The notes beneath the pieces were generated by a model, which did not search any database, was not told the origin of the DNA, and saw only the letters and a program-made list of their open reading frames with translations. A stretch of DNA of 64,000 nucleotides, from contig NZ_QLYR01000003.1 of NCBI RefSeq assembly GCF_003268275.1, positions 62,001 to 126,000 on the forward strand, written 5' to 3'. Origin of the DNA: Hydrogeniiclostridium mannosilyticum. GTDB lineage: Bacteria; Bacillota; Clostridia; Oscillospirales; Acutalibacteraceae. Positions 54,242-63,964 of the stretch are shown here, piece by piece; within the stretch, counting starts at the first letter, position 1, and each line of letters starts with the position of its first letter. A program made the position numbers and the translations under genes.

Positions 54242-54851
54242 CTCTGTCCCCTAGTATCTTCTTCAAAAAGGAACGGCGATGCACCGGACAGGGGCCGTAT
54301 TTTTTCAGCAGCTCCCGATGCAATGCCGTGCCGTACCCCTTATGCTTTGCAAACTGATATTCCGGGTAAAGGCGGTCCAGCTCCACCATCAGGCGATCCC
54401 TGCTCACCTTCGCCAGGATAGAAGCCGCGGCGATACTCGCAGAAAGGCCATCGCCCTTCACGACAGTTTCAGCCAGGCAGGGCAGCGCCGGCATACGGTT
54501 GCCATCCACCAGGACGTAGTCCGGCTCTGCCTCTAGGCCTTCCACCGCGCGCTGCATAGCCAGAAATGTCGCCTGCAAAATATTTAATTCATCAATTTCC
54601 TGTTCTGTTGCATAAGCGATTGAACAGGAAATCGCTTTTTTCCTGATCTCATCGTAAAGCTGCGCTCTCTTTTTCTCACTCAGCTTTTTGGAGTCATTCA
54701 GACCGGGGATCTCCAGACCAAGGGGTAAGACCACCGCGGCGGCAAATACCGGCGCCGCCAACGGCCCACGGCCCGCTTCATCGACCCCGCAGATGCATGC
54801 ATATCCTTTTTGCTGTGCCGCACGCTCATAGGCGTACCAATCGATTTCCAC
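54234..54851 (-). CDS. rnhB: Ribonuclease HII
   Basis: About 205 residues from a GTG at 54851 giving [13 protein letters not shown], which fits the family; the longer frame adds 60 residues overlapping rbgA. Catalytic acids in [12 protein letters not shown] and later YVLVDGNR. Removes ribonucleotides from DNA. Confidence 0.94.
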   Translation of the reverse strand: MEIDWYAYERAAQQKGYACICGVDEAGRGPLAAPVFAAAVVLPLGLEIPGLNDSKKLSEKKRAQLYDEIRKKAISCSIAYATEQEIDELNILQATFLAMQRAVEGLEAEPDYVLVDGNRMPALPCLAETVVKGDGLSASIAAASILAKVSRDRLMVELDRLYPEYQFAKHKGYGTALHRELLKKYGPCPVHRRSFLKKILGDRDE

Positions 54852-54852
54852 G

Positions 54853-55719
54853 CTACCTTCCCGCCTTCTCCAACGTAATTCTGCCGAGCTTTCCCGCACG
54901 GAACTCATCCAGCAGCATAGTGGCGGCCCGCAGGGTGTCCACCTCTCCGCCTGAAACCAGCATCCCGCGTTTTCTGCCGACAAGCTCAAGCAGGGCAGCG
55001 CCTTCCAGCGGCTGCGGTAATTCCTCAAATTTATAACGCTGCCTGAGCACCTGGGGGTATTCCGCTGCCAGCAGCTCCAGCAGCCTCATGGCAAGCCACT
55101 CGACATCGAGAATGTCGTCGCGGACCGCACCTGTAAACGCCAGGCGTTCGCCGGCAATAGGGTCTTCAAACTTGGGCCACAAAACCCCGGGTGTGTCCAA
55201 AAGATCCATTCCTTTTCCGACCCGAAACCAGCGGTTCTGGCGGGTAACGCCCGGGCGGTCCTCCACCTCGGCCTTGCCGCCCCTGGTCAGTTTGTTAATT
55301 AAGGAAGATTTGCCAACATTGGGAATGCCGACAACCATTATGCGAATGGCACGGCCCGCCATTCCCTTTGCCTCCCATTGGGCAATACGGTCTTTCAGGG
55401 CCTCTCGTACAAGCGGGACAAAACCGTTGACACCCTTCCCACTTTTACAGTCCACCGCCAGCGCCCAGGCTCCCTCCTGCTTATAAGCGGCAATCCAGCG
55501 CGCCGTCTCGGCTGCATCCGCCATATCGCTCTTATTCAGCAGAATAATCCGCGGTTTGTTCTCAATCAGGGTTGCCAGTAAGGGGTTCCGGCTGGAAACC
55601 GGTACACGGGCATCGACAAGCTCTGCCACCGCATCCACTAGTTTGAGGTCCTGCTCAATTTTTCGTTTTGTCTTCGCCATATGCCCAGGGTACCACTGAA
55701 TCGACTGTGCCTCGCTCAA
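54853..55719 (-). CDS. rbgA: Ribosome-assembly GTPase RbgA (YlqF)
   Basis: A 288-residue circularly permuted GTPase. The base-recognition motif NKSD comes first, then P-loop [14 protein letters not shown] and DTPGVLWP. Needed for late 50S maturation. Positioned between lepB and rnhB as in most Firmicutes. Confidence 0.96.
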   Translation of the reverse strand: MSEAQSIQWYPGHMAKTKRKIEQDLKLVDAVAELVDARVPVSSRNPLLATLIENKPRIILLNKSDMADAAETARWIAAYKQEGAWALAVDCKSGKGVNGFVPLVREALKDRIAQWEAKGMAGRAIRIMVVGIPNVGKSSLINKLTRGGKAEVEDRPGVTRQNRWFRVGKGMDLLDTPGVLWPKFEDPIAGERLAFTGAVRDDILDVEWLAMRLLELLAAEYPQVLRQRYKFEELPQPLEGAALLELVGRKRGMLVSGGEVDTLRAATMLLDEFRAGKLGRITLEKAGR

Positions 55720-55734
55720 CTCGCAAAACCTCCT

Positions 55735-56322
55735 CTATGCAATGAATTGAAAACGGCTGAAGGGAAAGATCACCATCTCCGCCTTTCCCAAAATATAACG
55801 CTTATCCACCATGCCAACCTCCCGGCTCCGGCTGTCGGCAGAACGCGGGCGGTTATCTCCCAGCACAAAAACATAGCCCTCTGGTACCGTCATCGGAAAT
55901 TCAAAATCCGACCGTTGCGTGGTGATCCCATTCTCGATGTAAGCGCTCTCATCCAACACCTCGCCGTCAACCAGGACTACCCCTTTATCAAAGTCGATAT
56001 CCACTTCCTGCCCCTCTGTGGCAATCACCCTTTTAATAATCGGTTGGTCGAGCCCCACCGTTCTGGTGATGACTACAATATCCCCCGGCTGTGGATTATA
56101 AAAATAGCTTGAAACTACCACCCGGTCGCCTGACTGTAAGTTTGGCTCCATGGACTGTCCGCTGACGCTTACAACCCGAAACAAAAAAGTAAAGATGAAC
56201 ACAACCGCAATCAATGCTGTGACCAGGGCCTCCATCCACTCAAAACAGTTTAAGGCAGCGCTTTTCTTAACCTTAAATTCACCGGGCAATGAAAAGTCTT
56301 CTTTTTTCCTGAAAGCAAGCAT
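55735..56322 (-). CDS. lepB: Signal peptidase I
   Basis: 195 residues. One membrane helix (~27-50), then the catalytic Ser/Lys dyad: S57 (GQSMEP) and K97 (IIKRVIA), and the GDNRPRSADSR signature. Cleaves Sec and Tat signal peptides outside the membrane. Confidence 0.95.
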   Translation of the reverse strand: MLAFRKKEDFSLPGEFKVKKSAALNCFEWMEALVTALIAVVFIFTFLFRVVSVSGQSMEPNLQSGDRVVVSSYFYNPQPGDIVVITRTVGLDQPIIKRVIATEGQEVDIDFDKGVVLVDGEVLDESAYIENGITTQRSDFEFPMTVPEGYVFVLGDNRPRSADSRSREVGMVDKRYILGKAEMVIFPFSRFQFIA

Positions 56323-56394
56323 TCACTTCCGCCTTCTTTATGTCAAAAATAACGGCAGCTTTCCGGCCGCCTTATCTGATTTTATCAAATAAAA

Positions 56395-56429
56395 ATGAAA
56401 AAAGGGACAGGTTTCTATAACCGTCCCTC
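56395..56429 (-). terminator. rplS terminator
   Basis: AGGGAC near 56403 pairs with GTCCCT near 56423, followed by a T6 run on the minus strand. It separates rplS from lepB transcription. Confidence 0.75.
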
Positions 56430-56439
56430 TTCCGTAAAA

Positions 56440-56784
56440 TTAACCGATCAGCTCTTTAACCTTTGCAGCCTTACCAACACGGCCACGCAGGAAGTACAGT
56501 TTTGCTCTGCGGACCTTGCCTTTGCGCACCACCGTTACGCCTTTAATATTGGGCGAATGAATCGGGAAAACTCTTTCAACGCCTACGCCATAAGAAACGC
56601 GGCGCACGGTAAAGGTCTCGGAAACGCCGCTTCCCTTACGGGCAATTACGGTTCCTTCAAAAACCTGGATTCTCTCGCGGTCGCCTTCACGGATATTAAC
56701 GTCCACCTTCACCGTGTCGCCAATACCGAAAGAAGGAAGTTCCTTTTTTACGGAATCCTCTGCAATTGTCTTTAATGCGTCCAT
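56440..56784 (-). CDS. rplS: Ribosomal protein bL19
   Basis: 114 residues of the 50S subunit near the subunit interface, with the expected [21 protein letters not shown] and [10 protein letters not shown] signatures. AGGAGG precedes the ATG. Promoter and long leader upstream at 56785-56946. Confidence 0.97.
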   Translation of the reverse strand: MDALKTIAEDSVKKELPSFGIGDTVKVDVNIREGDRERIQVFEGTVIARKGSGVSETFTVRRVSYGVGVERVFPIHSPNIKGVTVVRKGKVRRAKLYFLRGRVGKAAKVKELIG

Positions 56785-56946
56785 GCTTTTCCTCCTGATT
56801 ATTAGGTATTCATGCCGCTGCTCATGTAAAAAAGCGGCAGAGGACTACCCGTTTTAATGTCACGGTACACCGGGCATCAACTCCCACCGGGAGACCGGCG
56901 GTCTTAAATGCCTATATATCATACCACAAAACCGAGGCTTATGCAA
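56785..56946 (-). promoter_or_regulatory. rplS promoter and structured leader
   Basis: On the minus strand: TTGCAT (56941-56946), 17 bp, TATGAT (56918-56923), then about 125 nt of leader. The leader has a GC-rich hairpin region and, close to the ribosome site, GCCGCTTTTTTACATGAGCAGCGGC as a stem-loop. Firmicutes often autoregulate bL19 through such a leader; family membership is not certain from sequence. Confidence 0.6.
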
Positions 56947-56953
56947 TCTTTTT

Positions 56954-57613
56954 TTACTCGAAAATCCGCATATCCTTATCATAAAGCAGATTTCTCTCCA
57001 GCGAATAAAAAAATGCAAGCTGTGAGTCCTTTTCCAGGGCCTCCAGCAGAAGCTTAGGGTTGATATTCATCTCTCCTCCCGCCGGCAAAAGCAAATCCAG
57101 CGCTAAGGCATCGTGCTGCCGCCGCCACTCTACTTTTTTCAAGTGCGGTTTGATATCAATTTGCACGGTTCCATTTTTGCTGTGCTTTTCAGCTAGGATC
57201 TCCGTTTTATTCAAAAGCTGGCCCAGGGCGTTGCCAAGCCCCTCCACACTGCCGTTTTCAGGCTTTAAAAACGCACAGTACTCCGCCCAGGCAATTTTCC
57301 CCGGTTTCATTTTCGGTTCTGTTACCGCAAAAAGCACGATATCGCCCGGCAGCGCAGCGTCCAGTCTGGCCAGCAGCTCTTCGTCTGTTATTTTCGTTTC
57401 GTCAATTTTCATGTCCATGCTCTCGCGGTTTCCGCGGAACCCCAGCGAAAGCGGAAGCGCAAAGGTGACAAATGCATGCGGGTTGTAGCCCTCTGTATAC
57501 CAAAGAGGGATTTTGGCCTTATGCACCGCCCGCAGCATACAGCGATTTAAATCAAGATGAGAAATAAAACGCGCGGCGCCATCCTTTTTAAACCAAATCC
57601 GTACGGTTTTCAT
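56954..57613 (-). CDS. TIGR03936/DUF2344 radical-SAM-associated protein
   Basis: 219 residues with the DUF2344 pattern (ISHLDLNRCMLRAVHKAKIPLWYTEGYNPHAFVTFALPLSLGF broken into KIPLWYTEGYNPH and TFALPLSLGF). It always follows the TIGR03960 radical-SAM gene, as here with a 26 bp overlap. Role unknown; tRNA or protein modification has been suggested from context only. Confidence 0.9.
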   Translation of the reverse strand: MKTVRIWFKKDGAARFISHLDLNRCMLRAVHKAKIPLWYTEGYNPHAFVTFALPLSLGFRGNRESMDMKIDETKITDEELLARLDAALPGDIVLFAVTEPKMKPGKIAWAEYCAFLKPENGSVEGLGNALGQLLNKTEILAEKHSKNGTVQIDIKPHLKKVEWRRQHDALALDLLLPAGGEMNINPKLLLEALEKDSQLAFFYSLERNLLYDKDMRIFE

Positions 57614-59447
57614 GGCAAATCCCCCCTCCGAATTGTGCGGCCCCGCAGCCGGAGCAGGTTTCCCTGCAATTCGGGGTCGTAACCGCCTGGTAAGCCCGCT
57701 CGCACTCCCTGACTAAAAAAGACTTTGATATTCCGTAATCGATATGATCCCAAGGCAGCACCTCATCAAAGGAACGCCTGCGGTTTGTGTAAAAAGCAGG
57801 CTCCACCTTGCATGCCGCAAAAGCCTTCTGCCACACCTTTAAATCAAAGCAATCCTTCCAGCCGTCGAACTTACAGCCCAGTTCATGCGCTTTCAGTAGA
57901 ACCGGGCCCAACCGGCGGTCCCCCCGAGCAAAAACGCCCTCCAAAAAGCTGGTGTCTGCATCATGGTAGCTGCAATCAATTTTCCGGGTCGTCACCGAGC
58001 GCAGCAGATGGCGCTGTTTCTCGTGCAGCGTTTCAATGGTATCCTGCGGCTCCCATTGGAACGGAGTAAACGGTTTGGGTACGAATGCCGATGCGCTCAG
58101 AGAAACCGATACCCCGCGGCCCTTGGGCTTATTGGGGTTGCTGTAAAAAGCATCCACCACCCGCTGCCCCAGTTTGGCAATTCCGGCTACATCCTCCATA
58201 GTCTCTGTTGGCAACCCGATCATAAAATAAAGCTTAATCGTATTCCAGCCACCGGCAAAGGCGATGTTAACCGTCTTCATCAGTTCCTCTTCCGTAACAT
58301 TTTTATTAATAACATCACGAAGGCGTTGGGTACCAGCCTCCGGCGCAAAGGTCAGCCCGCTTTTCCGTACCGATTTAATTTTATTCATCATCTCTGTTGA
58401 GAAGGCATCCACCCGCTGAGAGGGCAGGGAAATACTGACTTTTTCCTCGTCGGCCCAAAGCAGCAGCTTGTCCAGCAAGCCGTTGATATCGCTGTAGTCA
58501 CTGGTGCTTAAGGAAGAGAGCGACACCTCGTCGTAGCCGGTATTGTCACAGAGCGCATGGCACTGGCGGTCGATCACATCTATGGATTTTTCGCGCACCG
58601 GCCGGTATAAAAAGCCGGCCTGGCAAAAGCGGCAGCCGCGGATACAGCCGCGGAAAACCTCCTCAACCGCACGGTTATGTACAATTTCAATATAGGGCAT
58701 AACAAAACGGTCCGGGTAATAAGCGCGGTCCATATCCAGCATCAACCGCTTTTTGATTTTTGGCGGCGCGTTTTTTTTCGGACGTGTTTCCGCAATCGTA
58801 CCATCCTTGTTATAAGCGACATCATACAGGGAGGGCACATAAACCCCCTGAATTTGTGCGGCTGCCTCCAAAAACTCCTGGCGGCCGCGGCCCTCCTTTT
58901 TAAACCGCTGGTACAGCGCAACGACCTCACAGTCGACCTCTTCGCCCTCTCCAATAAAAAAGAGGTCAATGAAATCTGCCATCGGCTCCGGGTTACAGGC
59001 ACACGGCCCGCCCGCCACCACAATGCCCGAAAGCCCGGAACGGTCTTTGGAGCATAACGGCACCCCGCCCAGCTCCAGCATATTCAGCACATTGCTGTAG
59101 CTAAGCTCATATTGAAGCGTAAAACCAATAATGTCAAACTCCCGCAGGCTGTCCCCGCTTTCAAGCGCGTACAAGTCGAGCTGGTTCCGGCGCAGCTGTT
59201 CCTCCATATCCAGCCACGGTGCAAACACCCGTTCGCACCAGACGCCCGGCATCTCGTTCAGCTCTCCATATAAAATTTTCATGCCCAGATGCGACATACC
59301 GATCTCATAGGTGTCCGGAAAACAGAAAGCAAAGCGTGTGTCCACCTCCGTTTTATTTTTCACTACGACGTTCAGTTCGCCGCCGACATAGCGTCCTGGT
59401 TTTTGGACCTTCAGCAAAATTTGTTCCAACTTCTCTGAGCGCTTCAT
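57588..59447 (-). CDS. TIGR03960 B12-binding-domain radical-SAM protein
   Basis: About 619 residues from the ATG at 59447 (AAAGGG upstream). A B12-binding-like Rossmann domain (residues ~25-180) precedes the radical-SAM cluster CIRGCRFCQAGF. A C-terminal part has a Cys-rich end (CRETCSGCGAAQFGGG), likely an extra Fe-S site. Substrate unknown. Coupled to the DUF2344 gene downstream. Confidence 0.91.
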   Translation of the reverse strand: MKRSEKLEQILLKVQKPGRYVGGELNVVVKNKTEVDTRFAFCFPDTYEIGMSHLGMKILYGELNEMPGVWCERVFAPWLDMEEQLRRNQLDLYALESGDSLREFDIIGFTLQYELSYSNVLNMLELGGVPLCSKDRSGLSGIVVAGGPCACNPEPMADFIDLFFIGEGEEVDCEVVALYQRFKKEGRGRQEFLEAAAQIQGVYVPSLYDVAYNKDGTIAETRPKKNAPPKIKKRLMLDMDRAYYPDRFVMPYIEIVHNRAVEEVFRGCIRGCRFCQAGFLYRPVREKSIDVIDRQCHALCDNTGYDEVSLSSLSTSDYSDINGLLDKLLLWADEEKVSISLPSQRVDAFSTEMMNKIKSVRKSGLTFAPEAGTQRLRDVINKNVTEEELMKTVNIAFAGGWNTIKLYFMIGLPTETMEDVAGIAKLGQRVVDAFYSNPNKPKGRGVSVSLSASAFVPKPFTPFQWEPQDTIETLHEKQRHLLRSVTTRKIDCSYHDADTSFLEGVFARGDRRLGPVLLKAHELGCKFDGWKDCFDLKVWQKAFAACKVEPAFYTNRRRSFDEVLPWDHIDYGISKSFLVRECERAYQAVTTPNCRETCSGCGAAQFGGGICHENRTDLV

Positions 59448-59520
59448 CCGCAACCCTTTCCTTATCTTTATTATTGAATCGTCCTGACTATGGAATCATA
59501 AAGGATTCTCGTCCCTCCGG

Positions 59521-59648
59521 CATAAAAAACCTTATCCCGCCGGCGCCTCTTCGCCCGCCTCCTTGAACGGAATTCAGATGGCAGGCCACTTTCCTGCAAC
59601 TCCCCGGCGGGTTGTTGCCATTATACCATATCCAGCCCTCATACTCAA
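59521..59648 (-). ncRNA. Candidate structured RNA with its own promoter
   Basis: On the minus strand: TTGAGT (59643-59648), 17 bp, TATAAT (59620-59625). Transcription from about 59613 would make a ~90 nt RNA closed by CCCGCCGG (complement of 59604-59611) and CCGGCGGG (complement of 59536-59543), with an inner GCAGG/CCTGC hairpin, ending in a T6 run at about 59523. It does not match SRP, 6S, T-box, c-di-GMP or THF patterns as far as I can tell. It could be an sRNA or an attenuator for the radical-SAM pair downstream. Confidence 0.5.
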
Positions 59649-59769
59649 ACATAAAACGCCTGAAAATCGCCGAACTGCGCAAGATACCCCATAATTCAAA
59701 AAGGATTACCGCTTCAGCCAGCAGCAATCCTTTTTATAAAATCATTCAATAGAAAACAGCCAATTTCCA

Positions 59770-61668
59770 TCAAGCCGGCTCCGGAGCTTTTTTATTTTTC
59801 TGATAATACTGCGCCTGTGCATTCCAGAGCTCATAGTATCTGCCATTTGTGTCCGCCAAAAGTTCTTCGTGGTTCCCGCGCTGGATCAATCTTCCCTGGT
59901 CAAATACGGCGATATCGTCACAAAAGCGGCAGCTGGATAGGCGATGTGAGATATAAATCGCACTTTTATTGTGGATCATCGTGTCGAACCGGGCATAAAT
60001 CTCCGACTCAGATACCGGGTCCAGCGCAGCTGTCGGTTCATCTAAAATTACAAAGGGCGCATCCTTATATAGCGCGCGGGCTATCGCAACTTTTTGGGCC
60101 TCTCCGCCGGAAATCTCTATACCATTGTCAAAGCAGTCCTTGTAAAGGGGCAGCCTCGAAATATGATCCTGCTTTTGTACCCACTCCTCCAATCCCGCTT
60201 CTTTCAGGCAGGCTTCCACCTTTTCTTCCTCATACTCCATACTTGCAGCCACATTTTCACCCACCGGCAGAGAAAAAAGCTTATAGTCCTGAAAGACAAC
60301 GGAAAACAGGGCCTGATACTGGGTGTAGTCATATTCACGGATGTCAACACCATTCAGTAAGATTTCCCCCTGCTGCGGGTCATACAAGCGGCAAAGAAGC
60401 TTAATCAGCGTCGTTTTTCCAGAGCCATTCAGTCCGACTACCGCCAAACGCTCACCTGCTCGGAATTTCATGGACACGTCCTTTAGTGCATATTCCTCCA
60501 CGCCTGGGTAAGCAAACGAAACGTTTCTGAGTTCAAAAACATATTCGCCGCCCTCTTGTTTCTCAATGGGAAGGGTTCCCTTGGCCTGACCGTCGGGCAG
60601 CTCCATAAACTCAAAAAACACGCCAAAATCTGCCGCCATGCTTCGCAGCTGGGAAAAATTCGTCATCAGCAGCGTAAAGCCACTGACAAATTGGGTGATG
60701 CTGCCGGTGTATTGGACAACGCTGCCGATACTCAGCACCCCCAGCAACGCCTTAAGTGCGACAAACAGGTAAACCAGGCCGCCTACCAGTGTGGACAGCG
60801 CCGCCTGCAGGGAATTATAGCGCCCCGTCAAATTTCCCTCGCGGTTCATCCCTGCACTCAACAAGCCGGCGCTCTGCCAAATCTTTCCCATGATCAGGCC
60901 GCCCTGGTTGTAAAGGCGCACATCCTTACCGCTCTTGTAGTCCTCCAAATAAGATTGATAGTGCCAGCTGAGCCGGTCTGCCAAGTTGAAATCCTCATCC
61001 TCCACTAATTTTATGATTTTTTCATTTTTTTTGATATTCATACGCATTGACAGAAAAACAGAAAGCAAAATCAACCCAACCAGTAAAATAGAGAACCAAG
61101 GAGAGGCAGCAAAAGCCCTAAAGCCTGTCAGTCCCTCCACCGCAGGGCTGAAAAACAGCGAGGCCGTCATGCCGACAGACACCACAACCGTAATCAAGCC
61201 GGAAATCATGTTTTCAACTTGCTCCTGCAGCGACCAGAGCGTTCGCCCCATATACATACAACGGGCATAAACGCTCTGCTCCAGCTGATGCGTGTGCGGA
61301 TCTTCTAAATTCGGATAGTCCATATCCATCAGCTTTTTAGACAGCAAATGTGTTTGCATGACCCAGATGGGAATCATTTGCTCATTTCGGCTGTGTACCA
61401 GCCGTTCGCTTGCCAGGCCGAGAAACCAATTCAGCAGCACCGTGACCAGCACATAGACTGTCAGCGTCTGCAAATTACGGGCGCCTAAAAGCTCATTTAG
61501 AATTTGCGCCGTCATAAAAATGTTGATAAAAGGGGTCAGCGCGCGCAGAACCGCCATGCAGACGCCCAGTGGGAATAGGCGCGGGCGAAGCTCAAAAATC
61601 AGCTTAAAGCCCTTGCGAAGCATTTGGGCCTCTGCCTGAAACCCCTTTTTATGCCGCCTTTTACTCAC
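59770..61668 (-). CDS. ABC exporter subunit B (permease-ATPase)
   Basis: About 632 residues from a GTG at 61668 that overlaps the upstream subunit's stop by 8 bp; an ATG at 61623 is an alternative. Six membrane helices, then an ATPase with GLNGSGKTT, the SGGEAQKVAIARAL signature and LDEPTAALDP. Together with the preceding gene it forms a heterodimeric exporter. No regulator, peptide precursor or resistance gene nearby defines cargo. Confidence 0.92.
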   Translation of the reverse strand: MSKRRHKKGFQAEAQMLRKGFKLIFELRPRLFPLGVCMAVLRALTPFINIFMTAQILNELLGARNLQTLTVYVLVTVLLNWFLGLASERLVHSRNEQMIPIWVMQTHLLSKKLMDMDYPNLEDPHTHQLEQSVYARCMYMGRTLWSLQEQVENMISGLITVVVSVGMTASLFFSPAVEGLTGFRAFAASPWFSILLVGLILLSVFLSMRMNIKKNEKIIKLVEDEDFNLADRLSWHYQSYLEDYKSGKDVRLYNQGGLIMGKIWQSAGLLSAGMNREGNLTGRYNSLQAALSTLVGGLVYLFVALKALLGVLSIGSVVQYTGSITQFVSGFTLLMTNFSQLRSMAADFGVFFEFMELPDGQAKGTLPIEKQEGGEYVFELRNVSFAYPGVEEYALKDVSMKFRAGERLAVVGLNGSGKTTLIKLLCRLYDPQQGEILLNGVDIREYDYTQYQALFSVVFQDYKLFSLPVGENVAASMEYEEEKVEACLKEAGLEEWVQKQDHISRLPLYKDCFDNGIEISGGEAQKVAIARALYKDAPFVILDEPTAALDPVSESEIYARFDTMIHNKSAIYISHRLSSCRFCDDIAVFDQGRLIQRGNHEELLADTNGRYYELWNAQAQYYQKNKKAPEPA

Positions 61669-63496
61669 CGTACTCCACCGCCCCTTCCATCTCAAAATCA
61701 TCCTGATAGTACTGGCTTTGGACCCGGAACATTTCACTGTATTTCCCATTAAGGGCGAGCAGCTCCTCGTGGGTGCCCATCTCCAGAATCGTTCCATTGC
61801 CAACCAGGATAATCCGGTCGCAAAACTTCGTGCTTGAAAGCCGGTGTGAAATAAAAAGTGAAGTTTTATGCTCAGAAACCCGATGATATTGCAGGTACAT
61901 CCTGTTTTCAGCAATAGGGTCCAGCGCGGCCGTCGGCTCGTCTAAAACCAAGATGGGCGCATCCCGGTAGAGTGCGCGCGCAAAGACCAGCTTTTGCTTT
62001 TCCCCGCCGGAAAGCTCCACTGCATCGGGGTAAAGTTCCTTCCCCATATGGGTGTCCAGACCATCCTTCATGCGTTCGACACGCTCCTTTAACCCGGCCG
62101 TCTCCAAACACCGCCAGACGCGCTCCCGGTCAAACGCTCCATCCATCGTCATCGAAACATCTTCCCCAATGGTGATGGGCAGCAGGTTGACATCCTGAAA
62201 CGCACTGGAGAACAACGTATAATACTCATCCCTGTTAAACGCAGTGGACGGCACCCCATTGATGCGCACCTCTCCCTTTTGCGGTGCATACAGGCCGCAG
62301 AGAAGCTTAACCAGCGTCGTCTTGCCCGCTCCGTTCACACCGACAACCGCCAGCTTTTCACCCGGCCGGATTTTTAGGTTAAAGTTCCGAATGGCGGGTT
62401 CTTTAGCCCCCGGGTAGGTAAATTCGACATCCCGAAATTCAATGGACAGCGGATTTTCACTGTAATCCGGCAGCGCTGCACCCGCTCCCCGATTGGAAAA
62501 ATCCGGCATATCCAGATATTCCTTTGTATGGGCGGCAAACATACCGCTGCGTTCAATATTATGAAACTCTTTCAGCAATTGGGAAATCCAAGTAGAAAAG
62601 CCGGAAACAGCACCGAAATACAATACAAAATCAGAAACGGCAATCCGCGCGTTTAATACCAAATAGATTAAATAGAAATACACAATCCCATCGCGGAGCA
62701 GCATCAAGGTTTTTTCCAAAAACGAACCCGCAAATAAACGTTTGACAAAAGCATGAATGAGCTTATTACGTCCTTCCAGGCCAACACGAAAACGGGCATC
62801 CAGCCATTCTTTCATATGATATAGGCGAATATCCTTCCCTGACTGCAAATTAATGTTGTCGTGGACATAGTTCATCTGGCGCTCAAATTCCGCTCGTTCC
62901 TGCAAATTTTTCATTTCATACCGGTTCATATATTTCAGAAAAATATAATTGACCGCTGTAATCGCAATCAACAGCAGAAGAATCAGGGGATTTAAGGTGA
63001 ACAATATACTGCTGTAGGTAAAAAAGCCCAGCAAATTTGCCGCTACGTTAACGGCGGAGTTCGCAATCATTTCTACGCCGACATTATCGCCGCTATAATT
63101 GCGCATAATGGCCTTTTCCCTTTTCACCTGGCCTTCATGGCTTTCGATATTGATATAATCCGTATCCACCATTTTTGCACTGACTTTCGCCCGTATTCTT
63201 GTATAATACTGATTAGAACGGGCTGTAATCTGCGCCTGCGTCTGCTCAAGCAGGACATTCAGCACCATCATAGCCACCGTCAAACTGCCAACAGTGGCCA
63301 ATATATGGGCAATGCTCTGCTGATTGACCACCTCGTCAATAACCAATTTCGGTAAAAATATTGTGCACAGCGGCAGCAAAACCAATGATGGAATGCGTAT
63401 CAGCAGATACAGCAGCAGTCGCTTGTCTTCTGCACAAATTGACTGCAAAATATAGCGTATGCCGCCCCAGGACGAATATTGCTTCTTTTCCTTCAT
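61661..63496 (-). CDS. ABC exporter subunit A (permease-ATPase)
   Basis: 611 residues: six helices and an ATPase with GVNGAGKTT, LSGGEKQKLVFARAL and LDEPTAALDP; the Walker B Glu is present in both subunits, so neither site is obviously degenerate. Typical of heterodimeric lipid, drug or peptide exporters. AGGAGG is near the ATG. Two repeated motifs upstream may bind a regulator. Confidence 0.92.
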   Translation of the reverse strand: MKEKKQYSSWGGIRYILQSICAEDKRLLLYLLIRIPSLVLLPLCTIFLPKLVIDEVVNQQSIAHILATVGSLTVAMMVLNVLLEQTQAQITARSNQYYTRIRAKVSAKMVDTDYINIESHEGQVKREKAIMRNYSGDNVGVEMIANSAVNVAANLLGFFTYSSILFTLNPLILLLLIAITAVNYIFLKYMNRYEMKNLQERAEFERQMNYVHDNINLQSGKDIRLYHMKEWLDARFRVGLEGRNKLIHAFVKRLFAGSFLEKTLMLLRDGIVYFYLIYLVLNARIAVSDFVLYFGAVSGFSTWISQLLKEFHNIERSGMFAAHTKEYLDMPDFSNRGAGAALPDYSENPLSIEFRDVEFTYPGAKEPAIRNFNLKIRPGEKLAVVGVNGAGKTTLVKLLCGLYAPQKGEVRINGVPSTAFNRDEYYTLFSSAFQDVNLLPITIGEDVSMTMDGAFDRERVWRCLETAGLKERVERMKDGLDTHMGKELYPDAVELSGGEKQKLVFARALYRDAPILVLDEPTAALDPIAENRMYLQYHRVSEHKTSLFISHRLSSTKFCDRIILVGNGTILEMGTHEELLALNGKYSEMFRVQSQYYQDDFEMEGAVEYGE

Positions 63497-63524
63497 ATTC
63501 TTCCTCCTCCCCCAGTGGGTCTAA

Positions 63525-63571
63525 TCATATATTAATTTTTGTAAAAAATCAATTCTTTTTCATATATTAAT
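63525..63571. repeat. Direct repeat TCATATATTAAT upstream of the ABC exporter
   Basis: The 12-base word occurs at 63525-63536 and 63560-63571, 35 bp apart, just ahead of the exporter start. Placement fits a pair of operator sites. Confidence 0.5.
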
Positions 63572-63802
63572 CCATCATTTTTATCTGTAATTCTGTATAA
63601 ATTACCTATTTTCAACGATTTTTAATGAAGTATAAAATATTTTACGTGAATGGCTCCCACCAAGGCGCCCTTCCGTTTTTCGTGCGGCTATCAGGGTGAA
63701 GCTACCGAAAAAACACGCAACACATTTAAGCCTGCGCCGAGGTGTGGATAAAAGCTTTTGTTTTTGTGCAAACATCCCATGCCTTTTTACGCAAAAGTGT
63801 GC

Positions 63803-63964
63803 TATAATAAAAATACAACGTGTAGTTTGTCGATAGCAGAACGTAAGTCCGGTTGTCAACAGACTGCGCTTTTTTCTTGGCACCCTGCCGCCATCTGGAG
63901 GGTAATCGTGCAGGGGGCCGTTTACGCCACCGGTCCTTTTAACAGCTAAGCGGAGGGAACTATT
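63803..63964 (+). promoter_or_regulatory. Promoter region of the CarD-like gene
   Basis: TATAAT at 63803-63808 without a clear -35, then about 150 nt of leader including a GC-rich stretch near 63890-63925. Apart from this, the 63597-63964 interval shows no gene on either strand. Confidence 0.45.

Noticed and set aside
59521-59613. SRP (4.5S) RNA
   Set aside because: The GGAA tetraloop with the AAGCAG asymmetric loop is missing.
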